Both the position numbers and the translations under genes were made by a program. Positions 34,027 through 42,902 of a stretch of 64,000 nt of DNA are shown here, piece after piece. Under the pieces are notes generated by a model. It was not told the origin of the DNA and made no database searches. It saw only the letters and a program-made list of their open reading frames with translations. Position 1 is the first letter of the stretch, and every line of letters starts with the position of its first letter. The DNA comes from Paractinoplanes bogorensis (GTDB lineage: Bacteria > Actinomycetota > Actinomycetes > Mycobacteriales > Micromonosporaceae), in the NCBI RefSeq assembly GCF_018829635.1, contig NZ_JAHKKG010000002.1:186001-250000 (forward strand), read 5' to 3'.

Positions 34027-34434
34027 ATGAGGAGTGCACAGCAGATCCTGGCCGAGGCGAACGTGATCGCCGTGGTCGGGGCGTCTCGGGATCCGTACAA
34101 GCCGTCCCACTCGGTGCCGCTCCAGATGCTCCGGCACGGCTGGCGGATCATCCCGGTCAACCCGTTCGTCGACGAGGTGTTCGGGGTCAAGACGGTGCCG
34201 ACGCTGGCCGACCTCGACGAACCGGTCGACCTGGTCGACATCTTCCGGCCCGCGCACGACGCGGTCGAGGTGGTGCGGCAGGCGGTCGCGATCAGGGCAC
34301 CAGCGGTCTGGCTGCAGAGCGGCATCGTGTCGGCCGAGGCGCGCCGGATCGCCGAGGAAGCCGGCATCGACTACGTGGAAGACCGCTGCCTCGCCGTCGA
34401 ACGCGCGGTCGGCCAACTGACCAAGCTGCACTGA
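34027..34434 (+). CDS. CoA-binding domain protein (YccU-like)
   Basis: 135 residues, a lone Rossmann CoA_binding_2 domain. VIAVVGASRDPYKPSHSV is the nucleotide loop, followed by RIIPVNPFVDEVFGVK, VDLVDIFRPAHDA and AVWLQSGIVSAEA. Single-domain members bind CoA derivatives and have no established reaction. Its ATG is preceded by only a weak RBS. Confidence 0.9.
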   Translation: MRSAQQILAEANVIAVVGASRDPYKPSHSVPLQMLRHGWRIIPVNPFVDEVFGVKTVPTLADLDEPVDLVDIFRPAHDAVEVVRQAVAIRAPAVWLQSGIVSAEARRIAEEAGIDYVEDRCLAVERAVGQLTKLH

Positions 34435-34565
34435 AACCCGGTTCCCCGGTGACGCAAGATCGGGCAAGATCAGTCCGATAGCCGTCGCAACCTGCGGACA
34501 CGTCCACCTGTGGTGTCCTCTCCTGTGGCCCGGCTAGTACCGTGCCGGGGAACGAGGAGGACCTG

Positions 34566-35102
34566 ATGACCTATCCACCCGGTGGAACACCGGATCCATA
34601 TCAGCCGCAGCAGCCGTACGGGCAGCAGCCGTACGACCCCACCACGCCGTATTCGGCCGAGCCGTCGAGCGGGCAGCCCTACGGCTCCCAGCCGTCGAGC
34701 GGCCAGCCTTACGGTCAGCCGTACGGGGCTCAGCCCTCCAGCGGTCAGCCGTACGGGGCGCCGGCCAGCGGCCAGCCCTACGGGCAGCCGGCGGCGGCGT
34801 ACGGGCAGGACCCGTACAAGCAGTCGTACGGTCAGCAGCCCGGCTACGGCCAGCCTTACGCGGCGACCACCAACACGATGGCGATCCTGTCGCTCGTGTT
34901 CGCGTTCGTCTTCGCGCCGGCCGGCATCGTGATGGGCCACGTCGCCCGCAAGCAGATCCGGCAGACCGGCGAGCAGGGCGAGGGCCTGGCCACGGCCGGC
35001 CTGTGGGTGAGCTACATCTTCACCAGCATCTACGCGCTGATCTGCGCCTTCTACGTGATCATCGCAATCGTCGCCGTCGGCAGCGCCAGCACCAGCCCGT
35101 AA
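34566..35102 (+). CDS. DUF4190 membrane protein with SSGQPYG repeats
   Basis: 178 residues; ATG after GAGGAGGA. The first ~105 residues are a Gln/Pro/Tyr/Gly repeat built on SSGQPYG and QPYG. The DUF4190 domain follows: span NTMAILSLVFAFVFAPAGIV, then GHVARKQIRQTGEQGEGLATAGL and a last span YIFTSIYALICAFYVIIAIV. Typical of actinobacterial envelope proteins with a disordered cytoplasmic tail; function unknown. Confidence 0.88.
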   Translation: MTYPPGGTPDPYQPQQPYGQQPYDPTTPYSAEPSSGQPYGSQPSSGQPYGQPYGAQPSSGQPYGAPASGQPYGQPAAAYGQDPYKQSYGQQPGYGQPYAATTNTMAILSLVFAFVFAPAGIVMGHVARKQIRQTGEQGEGLATAGLWVSYIFTSIYALICAFYVIIAIVAVGSASTSP

Positions 35103-35129
35103 GCACTGCCAAGCCGCACCGCGCGCGCC

Positions 35130-35153
35130 GGCCGGTCGGGAAACCGACCGGCC
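35130..35153 (+). terminator. hairpin terminator with GAAA tetraloop
   Basis: 10-bp perfect stem (35130-35139 with 35144-35153) closing a GAAA loop, 28 bp after the DUF4190 gene stop. Confidence 0.75.
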
Positions 35154-35255
35154 CGCCCGCAGCGCACACAAGGCCCACCCTCAGCACGCGCAGCCGCCCC
35201 TGAGACGCGGCGCGCTCCGCCACGGCCGTCAGCCGGTCCCACGCGACGTCGGGTA

Positions 35256-35510
35256 GTGAGTACTCACTCAACACGACCGCCAGCCAGCTCCGTGGCGATG
35301 GCTTGTGAGTACTCACTCAAAACAGCCGCCAGCCAGCTCTGTGGCGCTGGTTTGTGAGTCCTCACTCAACACGACCACCAGCCAGCTCCGTGGCGCTGGT
35401 TTGTGAGTACTCACTCAACACAGCCGGAGCCCGCGCAGGCCGCTGACAGTGCGGAGATAAGCACTCACTCAATACACGGCCACTAGCCGGCCGCCCGCGG
35501 CGTTGAGTTT
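35256..35510. repeat. palindrome array, part 1 (49-bp units)
   Basis: Three 49-bp tandem units start at 35256, 35305 and 35354, each opening with the palindrome GTGAGTACTCAC (the third has GTGAGTCCTCAC) plus TCA. A 108-bp unit at 35403 contains a second, weaker copy at 35457 (ATAAGCACTCAC) and looks like a diverged form of the 106-bp unit that follows. There is no gene here; the 35103-35848 stretch holds only the terminator above and this array. Confidence 0.9.
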
Positions 35511-35840
35511 GTGAGTACTCACTCACCAAAGCTGGTGCCGACGCAGGCCGCTCACAAGCAGGGAAGTAAGCACTCACTCAACGCGGGTGGCAGCCCGCCG
35601 CTCGCGGCGATGGGTTGTGAGTACTCACTCACCAAAAATGGTGCCGGCGCAGGCCGCTCACAAGCAGGGAAGTAAGCACTCACTCAACGCGGGTGGCAGC
35701 CCGCCGCTCGCGGCGATGGGTTGTGAGTACTCACTCACCAAAGCTGGTGCCGGCGCAGGCCGCTCACAAGCAGGGAAGTAAGCACTCACTCAACGCGGGT
35801 GGCAGCCCGCCGCTCGCGGCGATGGGTTGTGAGTACTCAC
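35511..35840. repeat. palindrome array, part 2 (106-bp units)
   Basis: Three nearly identical 106-bp tandem units (35511, 35617, 35723) and the first palindrome of a fourth (35829-35840), which stops 9 bp before the end of the convergent SDR gene. Each unit carries GTGAGTACTCAC at its start and GTAAGCACTCAC 55 bp later. The few mismatches between units point to recent duplication. Confidence 0.92.
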
Positions 35841-35848
35841 TTACCTTG

Positions 35849-36640
35849 TCAGCGGAACTCGGCCTCGCGGACGCTGTTGCCGCCGTCCACCACCAGCATC
35901 TGGCCGGTGATGTAGGACGCGGCCGGGGAGCAGAGGAAAGCGATCGCGGCGGCGACCTCGTCGGGGGTGCCGGGGCGGCCGATCGGTGTGCCCAGGCCCT
36001 GCTTGATCTCGGTGACCGTAGAAGCGGCCGTGTAGATCGTGCCGGGCGCCACGCAGTTGACGTTCACGCCGTCGGCCACCAACTCCATCGCCAGCGCCCG
36101 GGTCAGGCCGACCACGCCCGCCTTGGCCGCCGCGTAGGCCGCCTCGGTCGGCAGGGCGTTCACCGGGCCCGCGGTGGCCGACAGGTTGACGATCCGGCCC
36201 CAGCCGCGCTCGGCCATGCCGCCCTGGAAGGCGCGGCTGCACAGGAACGCCGTGCTGAGGTTGCGGTCGATCTCGGACTTCCACTCGTCATAGGTGAGCT
36301 GGGCGACCGGCCGCAGAATCTCCGGGTTGGCCCGGCTCGTCAGACCCGCGTTGTTGACCAGCACCTCGACGTCACCCAGGTGGTCGGTGACGGCGTCGGC
36401 GAGCGCGCCCACCTCCGACTCGTCGGTGAGGTCGGCGACGAAACCGGTGACTCCCAGCTCGGCGGCCCGTTCGTGGATGCGCCGCGTGGTCGACACGATC
36501 GCCACCCGCGCTCCCAGGTCGCGCAACCGGCGGGCCGTCGCATATCCGATGCCGTCGGGGCTTCCCGCCCCGGTGACCAGGGCGACCTTCCCGTCCAGTC
36601 GCAACGTGACCGGTGCTTCCTGCGGCTCCGCAGCCTCCAC
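35849..36640 (-). CDS. short-chain dehydrogenase/reductase
   Basis: 263 residues from the GTG at 36640, chosen because GGAGGGGG lies 5 bp upstream. NAD(P)-binding loop [19 protein letters not shown], catalytic IVNLSATAG and YAAAKAG (Ser, Tyr, Lys all present), VNCVAPGTI and C-terminal [13 protein letters not shown] classical SDR close to FabG in form. Substrate unknown. Its 3' end abuts the palindrome array. Confidence 0.92.
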   Translation of the reverse strand: MEAAEPQEAPVTLRLDGKVALVTGAGSPDGIGYATARRLRDLGARVAIVSTTRRIHERAAELGVTGFVADLTDESEVGALADAVTDHLGDVEVLVNNAGLTSRANPEILRPVAQLTYDEWKSEIDRNLSTAFLCSRAFQGGMAERGWGRIVNLSATAGPVNALPTEAAYAAAKAGVVGLTRALAMELVADGVNVNCVAPGTIYTAASTVTEIKQGLGTPIGRPGTPDEVAAAIAFLCSPAASYITGQMLVVDGGNSVREAEFR

Positions 36641-37143
36641 CTCGACCCCCTCCGGCTCGGGTGATGCGGCCTGGCACGGCAGCCACGTCGCGCATCCCGG
36701 GGCACATCCTCTCAACCCGGTTCCAGTCCCGAGCCCGGAGGTCGCCCATTCCACCCTTCACCGGCACTTTCTCGCCCGATGAGCCGACCCCACCCGAGCC
36801 ACGCCGCCCGAGCCGACCCCACCCGAACCGGAGCGTGCCGAGCGGAGACTGGGCAGGTCGCAGCCGGCCAAGCCGCGGCCAGGCAAGCCGCAGCCCGCCA
36901 AACCGCCGCCGGGCAAGTCGCCGCCGGGCAAGTCACAGCCTGCCGAGCCAAGCGGCATCCCACCGAACGAAGCCGCGGCCAGCCGACCAAAAGCCGGCAG
37001 GGCCGAGCCGAGGCCGACCAAAGCCGGCAAGGCCGAGCCGAACTCGGCCTGACCGCAGCCGACCGAGGCCGACCCGAAGAACCCGAGACTCAATCCACCC
37101 GAGCGCACCCAGCCGGCACGAGAGCCAGACGGAAGAAAGGCGA
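36641..37143. other. intergenic low-complexity region
   Basis: About 500 bp, upstream of the SDR gene, of GC-rich low-complexity DNA with CCGCCGGGCAAGTC-type repeats (36885-36935) and two copies of a ~30-bp GCCGACCAAAGCCGGCA unit (36982-37041). Long frames cross it only because stops are rare in such sequence. I see no gene. Confidence 0.5.
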
Positions 37144-37794
37144 TCAGTTCAGGCGCGGAGTGGCGGTCGGATTGGCCAGGGGACGCACCGGCGCCTCCTG
37201 GACGAACAGCAGCGGAGCCTCCGGCCCGTACCGGGCCGGCAACTCGGTGCGCGCCCGGTCGAGATCCTGGGTGCCGATCTCGACCCCGGCGCCGTCGTGG
37301 CGCGCTCCGACCGAGACGATCCGGACGCCGGAGTGGGTCCAGAAGTCGAGGTCGGCCAGCACCCGGTCATGCCAGACGGCCAGGTCGGTGGCGGTGTGGG
37401 CGGCGTCGCGGACGACGATGCAGGTGTCTTCGGCGGCACGGCGGATGAAGTTGTCGAACTCGGCCGAGGGCACGCGGTGCACGATGGCCCGCGCGTTCTC
37501 CTGGTCGACCTCGAGACCGGCGAAGCTGCCCGCGAACTCGGTCTGGCCGGCCTTTTCGATGCGGTCCATTGCGCCCTGCAGATCGGCTGGGGTCACCGGC
37601 ATGGGTACGCCGGCGACGGCCATGTGCTCGGGCAGGCGCAGGAACTCGCAGCCGGCCGTGCTCCAGCCGCCGGTCAGGCCCGGGGCGTCGGCCGCCGGCT
37701 GGTCGGACGAGTCGGCCGACTCGGCGCAGCCGCCGATCACGAGCACCGCCGCGAGTACCAGGAGACAGCCGATTCGGAATCGAGCACCGTACAT
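37144..37794 (-). CDS. lipoprotein, unknown
   Basis: 216 residues. The signal peptide MYGARFRIGCLLVLAAVLVIGGC ends in a good lipobox (VIGGC), so Cys23 should be lipidated and the protein anchored outside the membrane. The mature part has a Cys pair (GCEFLRLP, DTCIVVRD) and no recognised domain. Monocistronic as far as I can see. Confidence 0.82.
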   Translation of the reverse strand: MYGARFRIGCLLVLAAVLVIGGCAESADSSDQPAADAPGLTGGWSTAGCEFLRLPEHMAVAGVPMPVTPADLQGAMDRIEKAGQTEFAGSFAGLEVDQENARAIVHRVPSAEFDNFIRRAAEDTCIVVRDAAHTATDLAVWHDRVLADLDFWTHSGVRIVSVGARHDGAGVEIGTQDLDRARTELPARYGPEAPLLFVQEAPVRPLANPTATPRLN

Positions 37795-37887
37795 CGCATT
37801 CCCCCTATCTACCCCGCCGCGGCGTGAACCGCCAAGCGAAGACCGGCCGGAGCGAGCGCCCCGCCAGGGCTCAACGAACGAAAGCCG

Positions 37888-38775
37888 CTAAGCGCGCAAG
37901 TCCCTTGGCCGACTGGCACGACGGCCGCCGAGCAGGAAGACGGCGACACCGGCCAGCAGCAGGGCAACGCCGGGCAGCGCGGCCGGTCGCGGCTGCTGGC
38001 CGAGCCACACCCAGGCCAGCAACGCGGCGCCGGGCACTTCGATCAGGGCGACGACGCTGACCGTGGTGGCCGAGATGCGGTGCAGGGCATAGCTGAACAT
38101 CGAATGGCCCAGCAGCTGGGCCCCGACGACGAGGGCCAGGATCGCCAGCCAGGTGCGGTTGTCGTAGCCGCCGAGGGGCAGTCCGGCCAGCAGACAGACC
38201 CCGGCCAGCAGGACGGCACACGTGCCGTAGCAGATCCAGGTGTACGCGACCGTGCTCATCTCGGTGCGGGCCCGCTCACCGAGGGCGGTATAGACCGCGG
38301 CGAACATGCCGCCCGACAGCGCCAGGACGTCGGCCAGTACGGCCTGCCCGGAGACCCCGACGTCGGCACCGGTGGCCCAGGCGGCGCCGGCCACGGCCAG
38401 ACCGATGCCGATCCAGCCGGCCGGCGGTGGACGACGACCCTGGAACGCCGCGATCACGCCCTGCCACACGGGCTGGGTCGCGACCAGGGCGGCCGAGGTG
38501 GCCACCGAGCCGAGCTGGACGCTCGGCATCCACGTGGAGAAGTGGGCCGCGAGCGCCAGGCCGGCCAGAACGGCGAAGAGTCTCGTACGGGATGAGGAGC
38601 GACTGGACCCGTACGCGAAAGGGGTCAAAGCCACGGTGGCCAGGGCGTTGCGCCAGAACGCGATGGCCAGCGCGGGCGCGGCCGCGAAGGCGATCAGCGG
38701 TGCTGACGACGAGACCGCGACGACGGCGACGGCCACCGCGAGCATGGCGCGTTGGTGCGATGAGCGCTCATTCAT
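37888..38775 (-). CDS. EamA/DMT-family transporter
   Basis: 295 residues with ten spans in two EamA halves (~10-135 and ~150-285). Conserved AFWRNALATVAL and ALVATQPVWQGVIAAF in the first half, LGHSMFSYALHRISATTVSVVALIEVP split over the second. A drug/metabolite exporter whose substrate is unknown. It diverges from a HAD gene ~136 bp away. Confidence 0.9.
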   Translation of the reverse strand: MNERSSHQRAMLAVAVAVVAVSSSAPLIAFAAAPALAIAFWRNALATVALTPFAYGSSRSSSRTRLFAVLAGLALAAHFSTWMPSVQLGSVATSAALVATQPVWQGVIAAFQGRRPPPAGWIGIGLAVAGAAWATGADVGVSGQAVLADVLALSGGMFAAVYTALGERARTEMSTVAYTWICYGTCAVLLAGVCLLAGLPLGGYDNRTWLAILALVVGAQLLGHSMFSYALHRISATTVSVVALIEVPGAALLAWVWLGQQPRPAALPGVALLLAGVAVFLLGGRRASRPRDLRA

Positions 38776-38911
38776 CCCCGGCCGTCGCTTCTTGCGGACT
38801 TCTGCGCCACAGTTTGCCGACCCCTATTGAACGGAAAGTGATGGTGTCGCTACAGTCACCGACGTTTGCTGACCCTTTTAACCCTGTCGATGCCCTGGGA
38901 GGCGTTTCGCC

Positions 38912-39625
38912 GTGCCCGCATACCGTGCGGTCGTGTTCGATTTTTTCGGCACGCTGACCCGATCCGTTCAACGGGGACCCCAGCACGCCGAGATCGCCCG
39001 AGCCTTGGGCGCCGATCCGGAGGCGGTCCGCGGGGTGCTGGACCGCACGTTCCGGGCCCGGGCCAAGGGCCGTTACGGATCGGCCGAGGCCACCCTACGG
39101 TGGGTGATCGAGCAGGCCGGGGGCCACCCCCGCAGCGATCAGGTGCGGGCCGGGGTGCCGGCCCGGGTGGACGCGCTCAAGGCCGACACGCGGTTGCGGG
39201 CCGATGCGGTCAGCGTGCTCGCCGCGATCAAGCGGCGCGGTCTGGCCACGGCCCTGATCAGCGACTGCACGCACGAGCTGCCCGCGTTCCTGCCCAGCCT
39301 GCCGGTCGCCCCGCTGCTCGACACAACCATTTATTCCGTACGCCTCGGCGTCTGCAAACCCGACCCACGGATCTATCTGGCCGCGTGTGAGCAGCTCGAC
39401 GTGCATCCCACCGAATGCCTGTACGTGGGCGACGGGGGCAGCCACGAGCTGACCGGCGCCGCCGCCGTGGGCATGACACCGGTCCGGCTGGCCGCCCCCG
39501 ACCTGGCCAACCACCTGGTGTTCGACGCCGACACCAATTTCGCCGGCCGTACGGTCCGGTCGCTCACCGAGGTGGTGGGTCTCGTCGACCACGCCCGCCT
39601 GGCCGGCGCCGAGGCAGCCGCTTAG
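38912..39625 (+). CDS. HAD-family hydrolase
   Basis: 237 residues. Motif I reads VFDFFGTLT: the nucleophile Asp is present but the usual second Asp is Phe, as in haloacid-dehalogenase-like branches. Motif II is ALISDC, motif III Lys is in CKPDPRIYLAA, and motif IV is YVGDGGSHEL. The variant motif I means phosphatase activity should not be assumed. GTG start after GGGAGG. Confidence 0.88.
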   Translation: MPAYRAVVFDFFGTLTRSVQRGPQHAEIARALGADPEAVRGVLDRTFRARAKGRYGSAEATLRWVIEQAGGHPRSDQVRAGVPARVDALKADTRLRADAVSVLAAIKRRGLATALISDCTHELPAFLPSLPVAPLLDTTIYSVRLGVCKPDPRIYLAACEQLDVHPTECLYVGDGGSHELTGAAAVGMTPVRLAAPDLANHLVFDADTNFAGRTVRSLTEVVGLVDHARLAGAEAAA

Positions 39626-39633
39626 TCCGTACG

Positions 39634-40137
39634 ATGACGGTTGTGACTTCCGCGGTGCTCGACGAGGCGCTCAAGAAGGCCGCCCTGGCCTGGATCTCGG
39701 TCGGCGACGGCCCGGCCCTGGCCCTGTGGGTGCTGCCGCTCGACGGCACGCTGATCGTGCTCAGCGGCCCGGGCGAGCAATTCGCGCCCGGGCTGGCCGA
39801 GGCCGCGCAGGTCACCGTGCGGCTACGCGGCGACAACGGCGGCCTGATCGTGGTCACCGAGGCGGCCGTGACCCGGTTGCTGCCCGGCAGCGACGTCTGG
39901 GACGAGGTCGCGCCCCAGCTGGCGGCCAAGCGCCTGAACGCCTCGGGCGCGGCCGACGACGTGATCGCGCGCTGGGTCACCACGAACTGCGCGGTCGTCC
40001 GCCTGACACCGGTCGACGAGCAGGCGGTCGAGCGGCCGAACCTGCCGTCCGACTCCGGCGCCGCCGAGCCGCGGGAGACACCGGCCCGGGTCGAGACGCG
40101 CCGCCCGTTCCGCCTGCACCGCGTCAAGCGGCGCTAG
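39634..40137 (+). CDS. conserved hypothetical protein
   Basis: 167 residues: LDEALKKAALAWISVGDG, ALWVLPLDGTLIVLSGPGEQF, then RLRGDNGGLIVVTEAAVTRL. It reads as an alpha/beta domain of ~130 residues resembling flavin-reductase or pyridoxamine-oxidase-like barrels, but I cannot assign it. It follows the HAD gene by 8 bp and its stop abuts that of the convergent PhzF gene. Confidence 0.7.
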   Translation: MTVVTSAVLDEALKKAALAWISVGDGPALALWVLPLDGTLIVLSGPGEQFAPGLAEAAQVTVRLRGDNGGLIVVTEAAVTRLLPGSDVWDEVAPQLAAKRLNASGAADDVIARWVTTNCAVVRLTPVDEQAVERPNLPSDSGAAEPRETPARVETRRPFRLHRVKRR

Positions 40138-41010
40138 TCAGCCGATGAACGGCGGGACGGTGATCTCGCCTCGGGCTATCGGGACCACGTGACCGGTCAC
40201 GGTGGCGAGGGTGGCTACCCCGTCCACGGCGGTGACTGTGCAGTCGAGCAGGGACGGGCGCTTCATCTCGATGCCCTGGTGGACCCGGTAGGACGACGTG
40301 CCGTCGGGTGGGAGCAACCCCGCAGCCACCAGCCACAGGCCCAGGCCCAGCGCGGCCGAACCGGTGGCGGGATCTTCGGGCACCGCCGTCCCGGGGATGA
40401 ATACCCGGGCGTGGGCCTCGGACGTCTCGGGCGACCAGGAGAACACGCTCAGGTCGGTGACGCCCGCCCGTCGCGCCGCGGCCGTGTCGACTTCGATGCG
40501 GGCGAGCGCGTCACGGCGTACGGGAAGAAAGATCCAGTCGAGACCACCGCCGGCCAAGCGCGGAGGCAGGCCGGCGAAGTCGTCCTGAGTGAGCCCGACC
40601 ACGCCTAGCAGCGGCGCCGGATCCAGTGGTGGGCCCAGCTGCGGGGTTCCGCTGGTCAGGGTGGCCGAGCCCGAGGCGCGCACGGTGATCGGCAGCAGCC
40701 CCGCGCCGCATTCCTGCACCACCTCGGAAGGAGGAAACAGGTCTCGGCGCATCGAGGTGACCGCGGCGCCCACACTGGGATGACCGGCGAACGGGATCTC
40801 GCCCTCGGGCGTGAAGATCCGGGCCCGATAGGTCGCCGACGAATCGGTCGGCGGGAGCACGAAAACGGTCTCGGCCAGGTTGAATTCACGAGCGAGGGTA
40901 TGCATCTGGTCGGTCGCGAGATCTTCGGCGCCGTAGACCACCGCGAGCGGGTTGCCGGCGAACGGGCGATCTGTGAAGACGTCGACGATCTCGTACGCCA
41001 CTCCTGACAT
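40138..41010 (-). CDS. PhzF-family epimerase/isomerase
   Basis: 290 residues of the diaminopimelate-epimerase fold. N-terminal YEIVDVFTDRPFAGNPLAVV, catalytic-region AREFNLAETVFVLPP (Glu), the FAGHPSVGAA loop and C-terminal PEDPATGSAALGLGLWL. There are no phenazine genes nearby, so it is probably a general PhzF-like isomerase with unknown substrate. Confidence 0.93.
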   Translation of the reverse strand: MSGVAYEIVDVFTDRPFAGNPLAVVYGAEDLATDQMHTLAREFNLAETVFVLPPTDSSATYRARIFTPEGEIPFAGHPSVGAAVTSMRRDLFPPSEVVQECGAGLLPITVRASGSATLTSGTPQLGPPLDPAPLLGVVGLTQDDFAGLPPRLAGGGLDWIFLPVRRDALARIEVDTAAARRAGVTDLSVFSWSPETSEAHARVFIPGTAVPEDPATGSAALGLGLWLVAAGLLPPDGTSSYRVHQGIEMKRPSLLDCTVTAVDGVATLATVTGHVVPIARGEITVPPFIG

Positions 41011-41037
41011 GTCCGGACCCTAACCTAGTGTGGAGTC

Positions 41038-42321
41038 GTGACCATGGGGACGAGGGTTTATCTGGCTCGGCTGGCCGGCCTGCCTGTCTTCGATCCCAAC
41101 GCCGACCGGGTCGGCCGGGTCCGCGACGCGGTCGTGCGCCTGCGCACCACGAACCGGCCGCCTCAGGTGGTCGGGCTGGTGGCCGAGATGGCGCTGCGCC
41201 GGCGCATCTTCCTGCCGATCGGGCGGGTGACGTCGATGGACGCCGAGGGGGTCGTGCTGGCCAGCGGCTCGCTCAACCTGCGCCGGTTCGAGAAGCGGCC
41301 CAACGAGCTGCTGCTGGTCGAAGACCTGCTCGACCGACGGGTGACGATCCTGCCGGACGACGGCGACGGCCCGGGCACGACCGGCGCCGTGGTCGACATC
41401 GGCATGGAGCTCAACCGCAACAACGAATACCTGGTGACCCGGGTCGCCGTCCGCGAGCACACCGGCCGGCTGGCCCGTCGCGGGCACATCTATCAGGCCG
41501 AGTACGACCGGGTCCGCGGGCTGATCGGCCCGACCGACACCCAGGGCACGTCGAACCTGCTGGCCCTGCTCGAGCAGATGAAGCCGGCCGACATGGCGAA
41601 CGCCCTGCAGGACCTGCCCGACGCCCGCCGTAACGAGGTGGCGGCAGCGCTGAGCGACCGCACGCTGGCCGACGTGCTCGAGGAGCTGCCCGAGCACGAT
41701 CAGGTCGAGATTCTCGTACGCCTCGATCGCGAGCGCGCCGCCGACGTGCTCGAGCGGATGGACCCGGACGACGCGGCCGACCTGCTCGGCGAGCTGCCCC
41801 AGGCCGAGCAGGCGGTGCTGCTCGACCTGATGGAGCCCGAGGAGGCCGACCCGGTCCGTCAGCTGCTCAACTACCGTCCGGGCACGGCGGGCAGCGTGAT
41901 GACCTCGGAACCGGTGATCATGACGCCGGACGCCACGGTGGCCGAGGCGCTGGCCCGCATCCGGGAACCGGAGTTGTCCCCGGTGGTCGCCGCGCAGGTC
42001 TTCGTCGCGCGGGCCCCCTCGGCCACCCCGACCGGCAAATATCTGGGCATGGTCCACTTCCAGCGGCTGCTGCGCGAGCCGCCCGCGTCGATCCTCGGCG
42101 GCATCGTCGACAACGACCTCGATCCGCTGCGCCCCGAGACCACGCTCGCCGAGATCATCAAGCGGATGGCCACGTACGACCTGGTGGCCATGCCCGTGGT
42201 CGACCCGACCCGCCGGCTCCTGGGGGCGGTGACGGTGGACGACGTGCTCGACCACTCGCTGCCCCGCGACTGGCGCGACCGTGACCTGCATGAGGACGAC
42301 TCGCAGGAGGTGCGGTTGTGA
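41038..42321 (+). CDS. MgtE-N/CBS protein without transport domain
   Basis: 427 residues. An N-terminal PRC-barrel-like region (~10-160) precedes an MgtE intracellular N domain (MANALQDLPDARRNEVAAAL, DVLERMDPDDAADLLGELP) and two CBS motifs (TPDATVAEALARIR; RPETTLAEIIKRMATYDLVAMPVVD). No membrane span, so it is a soluble regulator, not a Mg2+ channel. GTG at 41038, or ATG at 41044. It overlaps the DUF1003 gene by 4 nt. Equivalent to the Rv1232c-type protein near sigE in mycobacteria, from memory. Confidence 0.88.
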   Translation: MTMGTRVYLARLAGLPVFDPNADRVGRVRDAVVRLRTTNRPPQVVGLVAEMALRRRIFLPIGRVTSMDAEGVVLASGSLNLRRFEKRPNELLLVEDLLDRRVTILPDDGDGPGTTGAVVDIGMELNRNNEYLVTRVAVREHTGRLARRGHIYQAEYDRVRGLIGPTDTQGTSNLLALLEQMKPADMANALQDLPDARRNEVAAALSDRTLADVLEELPEHDQVEILVRLDRERAADVLERMDPDDAADLLGELPQAEQAVLLDLMEPEEADPVRQLLNYRPGTAGSVMTSEPVIMTPDATVAEALARIREPELSPVVAAQVFVARAPSATPTGKYLGMVHFQRLLREPPASILGGIVDNDLDPLRPETTLAEIIKRMATYDLVAMPVVDPTRRLLGAVTVDDVLDHSLPRDWRDRDLHEDDSQEVRL

Positions 42322-42878
42322 CCGAACCCCGCCGCGACCGCCTCGACCAGCCCGTCGAGCCGGGCCGGGTACGTCTGCCCCGGTTCGACCCCGAATCGTT
42401 CGGTGCGTGGTCCGAGGGCATCGCCCGCTACATGGGCACGGCCCAGTTCATCGTGTGGATGACGCTGGTGATCGCCAGCTGGTTCGCCTGGAACACGCTG
42501 GCGCCGAGCGAGACGCGCTTCGACCCGTACACGTTCACGTTCCTGACGCTGATCCTGTCGCTGCAGGCGTCCTACGCGGCGCCGCTGATCCTGCTCGCGC
42601 AGAACCGGCAGGCCGACCGCGACCGCCTGGCCGCCGAGGAGGACCGCCGGCGCGCGGCGATGCAGAAGGCCGACACCGAATATCTGGCCCGCGAGATCGC
42701 GTCGCTGCGGATCGCCATGGGTGAGGTCGCCACTCGCGACTTCCTGCGCTCCGAGCTGACCCGGCTGGCCGGCGAGCTGGACGAAGCCGCGCACCGGCGA
42801 GAGAAGCGGACTAAGCGGGAGAAAAAGCCCCGCTCGGACTGGGCGGACGATCGCACGGACTTCGACGAAGCCCGCTGA
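42318..42878 (+). CDS. DUF1003 membrane protein
   Basis: 186 residues. Two spans (AQFIVWMTLVIASWFAWNTL and TFTFLTLILSLQASYAAPLILL) hold the family core, followed by NRQADRDRLAAEEDRR and a long charged C-terminal coiled coil. Translationally coupled to the MgtE-N/CBS gene through a GTGA overlap, and commonly paired with it in actinobacteria. Function unknown; the coupling suggests a regulatory complex. Confidence 0.9.
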   Translation: MTEPRRDRLDQPVEPGRVRLPRFDPESFGAWSEGIARYMGTAQFIVWMTLVIASWFAWNTLAPSETRFDPYTFTFLTLILSLQASYAAPLILLAQNRQADRDRLAAEEDRRRAAMQKADTEYLAREIASLRIAMGEVATRDFLRSELTRLAGELDEAAHRREKRTKREKKPRSDWADDRTDFDEAR

Positions 42879-42902
42879 TTACCGCGACGTAGCATGGGCA
42901 TC

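Noticed and set aside
35256..35840. CRISPR array
   Set aside because: Repeats are palindromic and regularly spaced, but the DNA between them is itself repeated (49- and 106-bp units), the repeat core is only ~15 bp, and no cas gene is present.
36641..37143. coding gene in the Pro/Ala-rich stretch
   Set aside because: Long frames on both strands exist only because the repeats lack stops; no start, RBS or domain supports them.
40138..41010. phenazine biosynthesis
   Set aside because: A PhzF homologue alone, without phzA/B/D/E/G, does not indicate a phenazine cluster.
41038..42321. MgtE magnesium transporter
   Set aside because: The N and CBS domains are present but no transmembrane transport domain follows.
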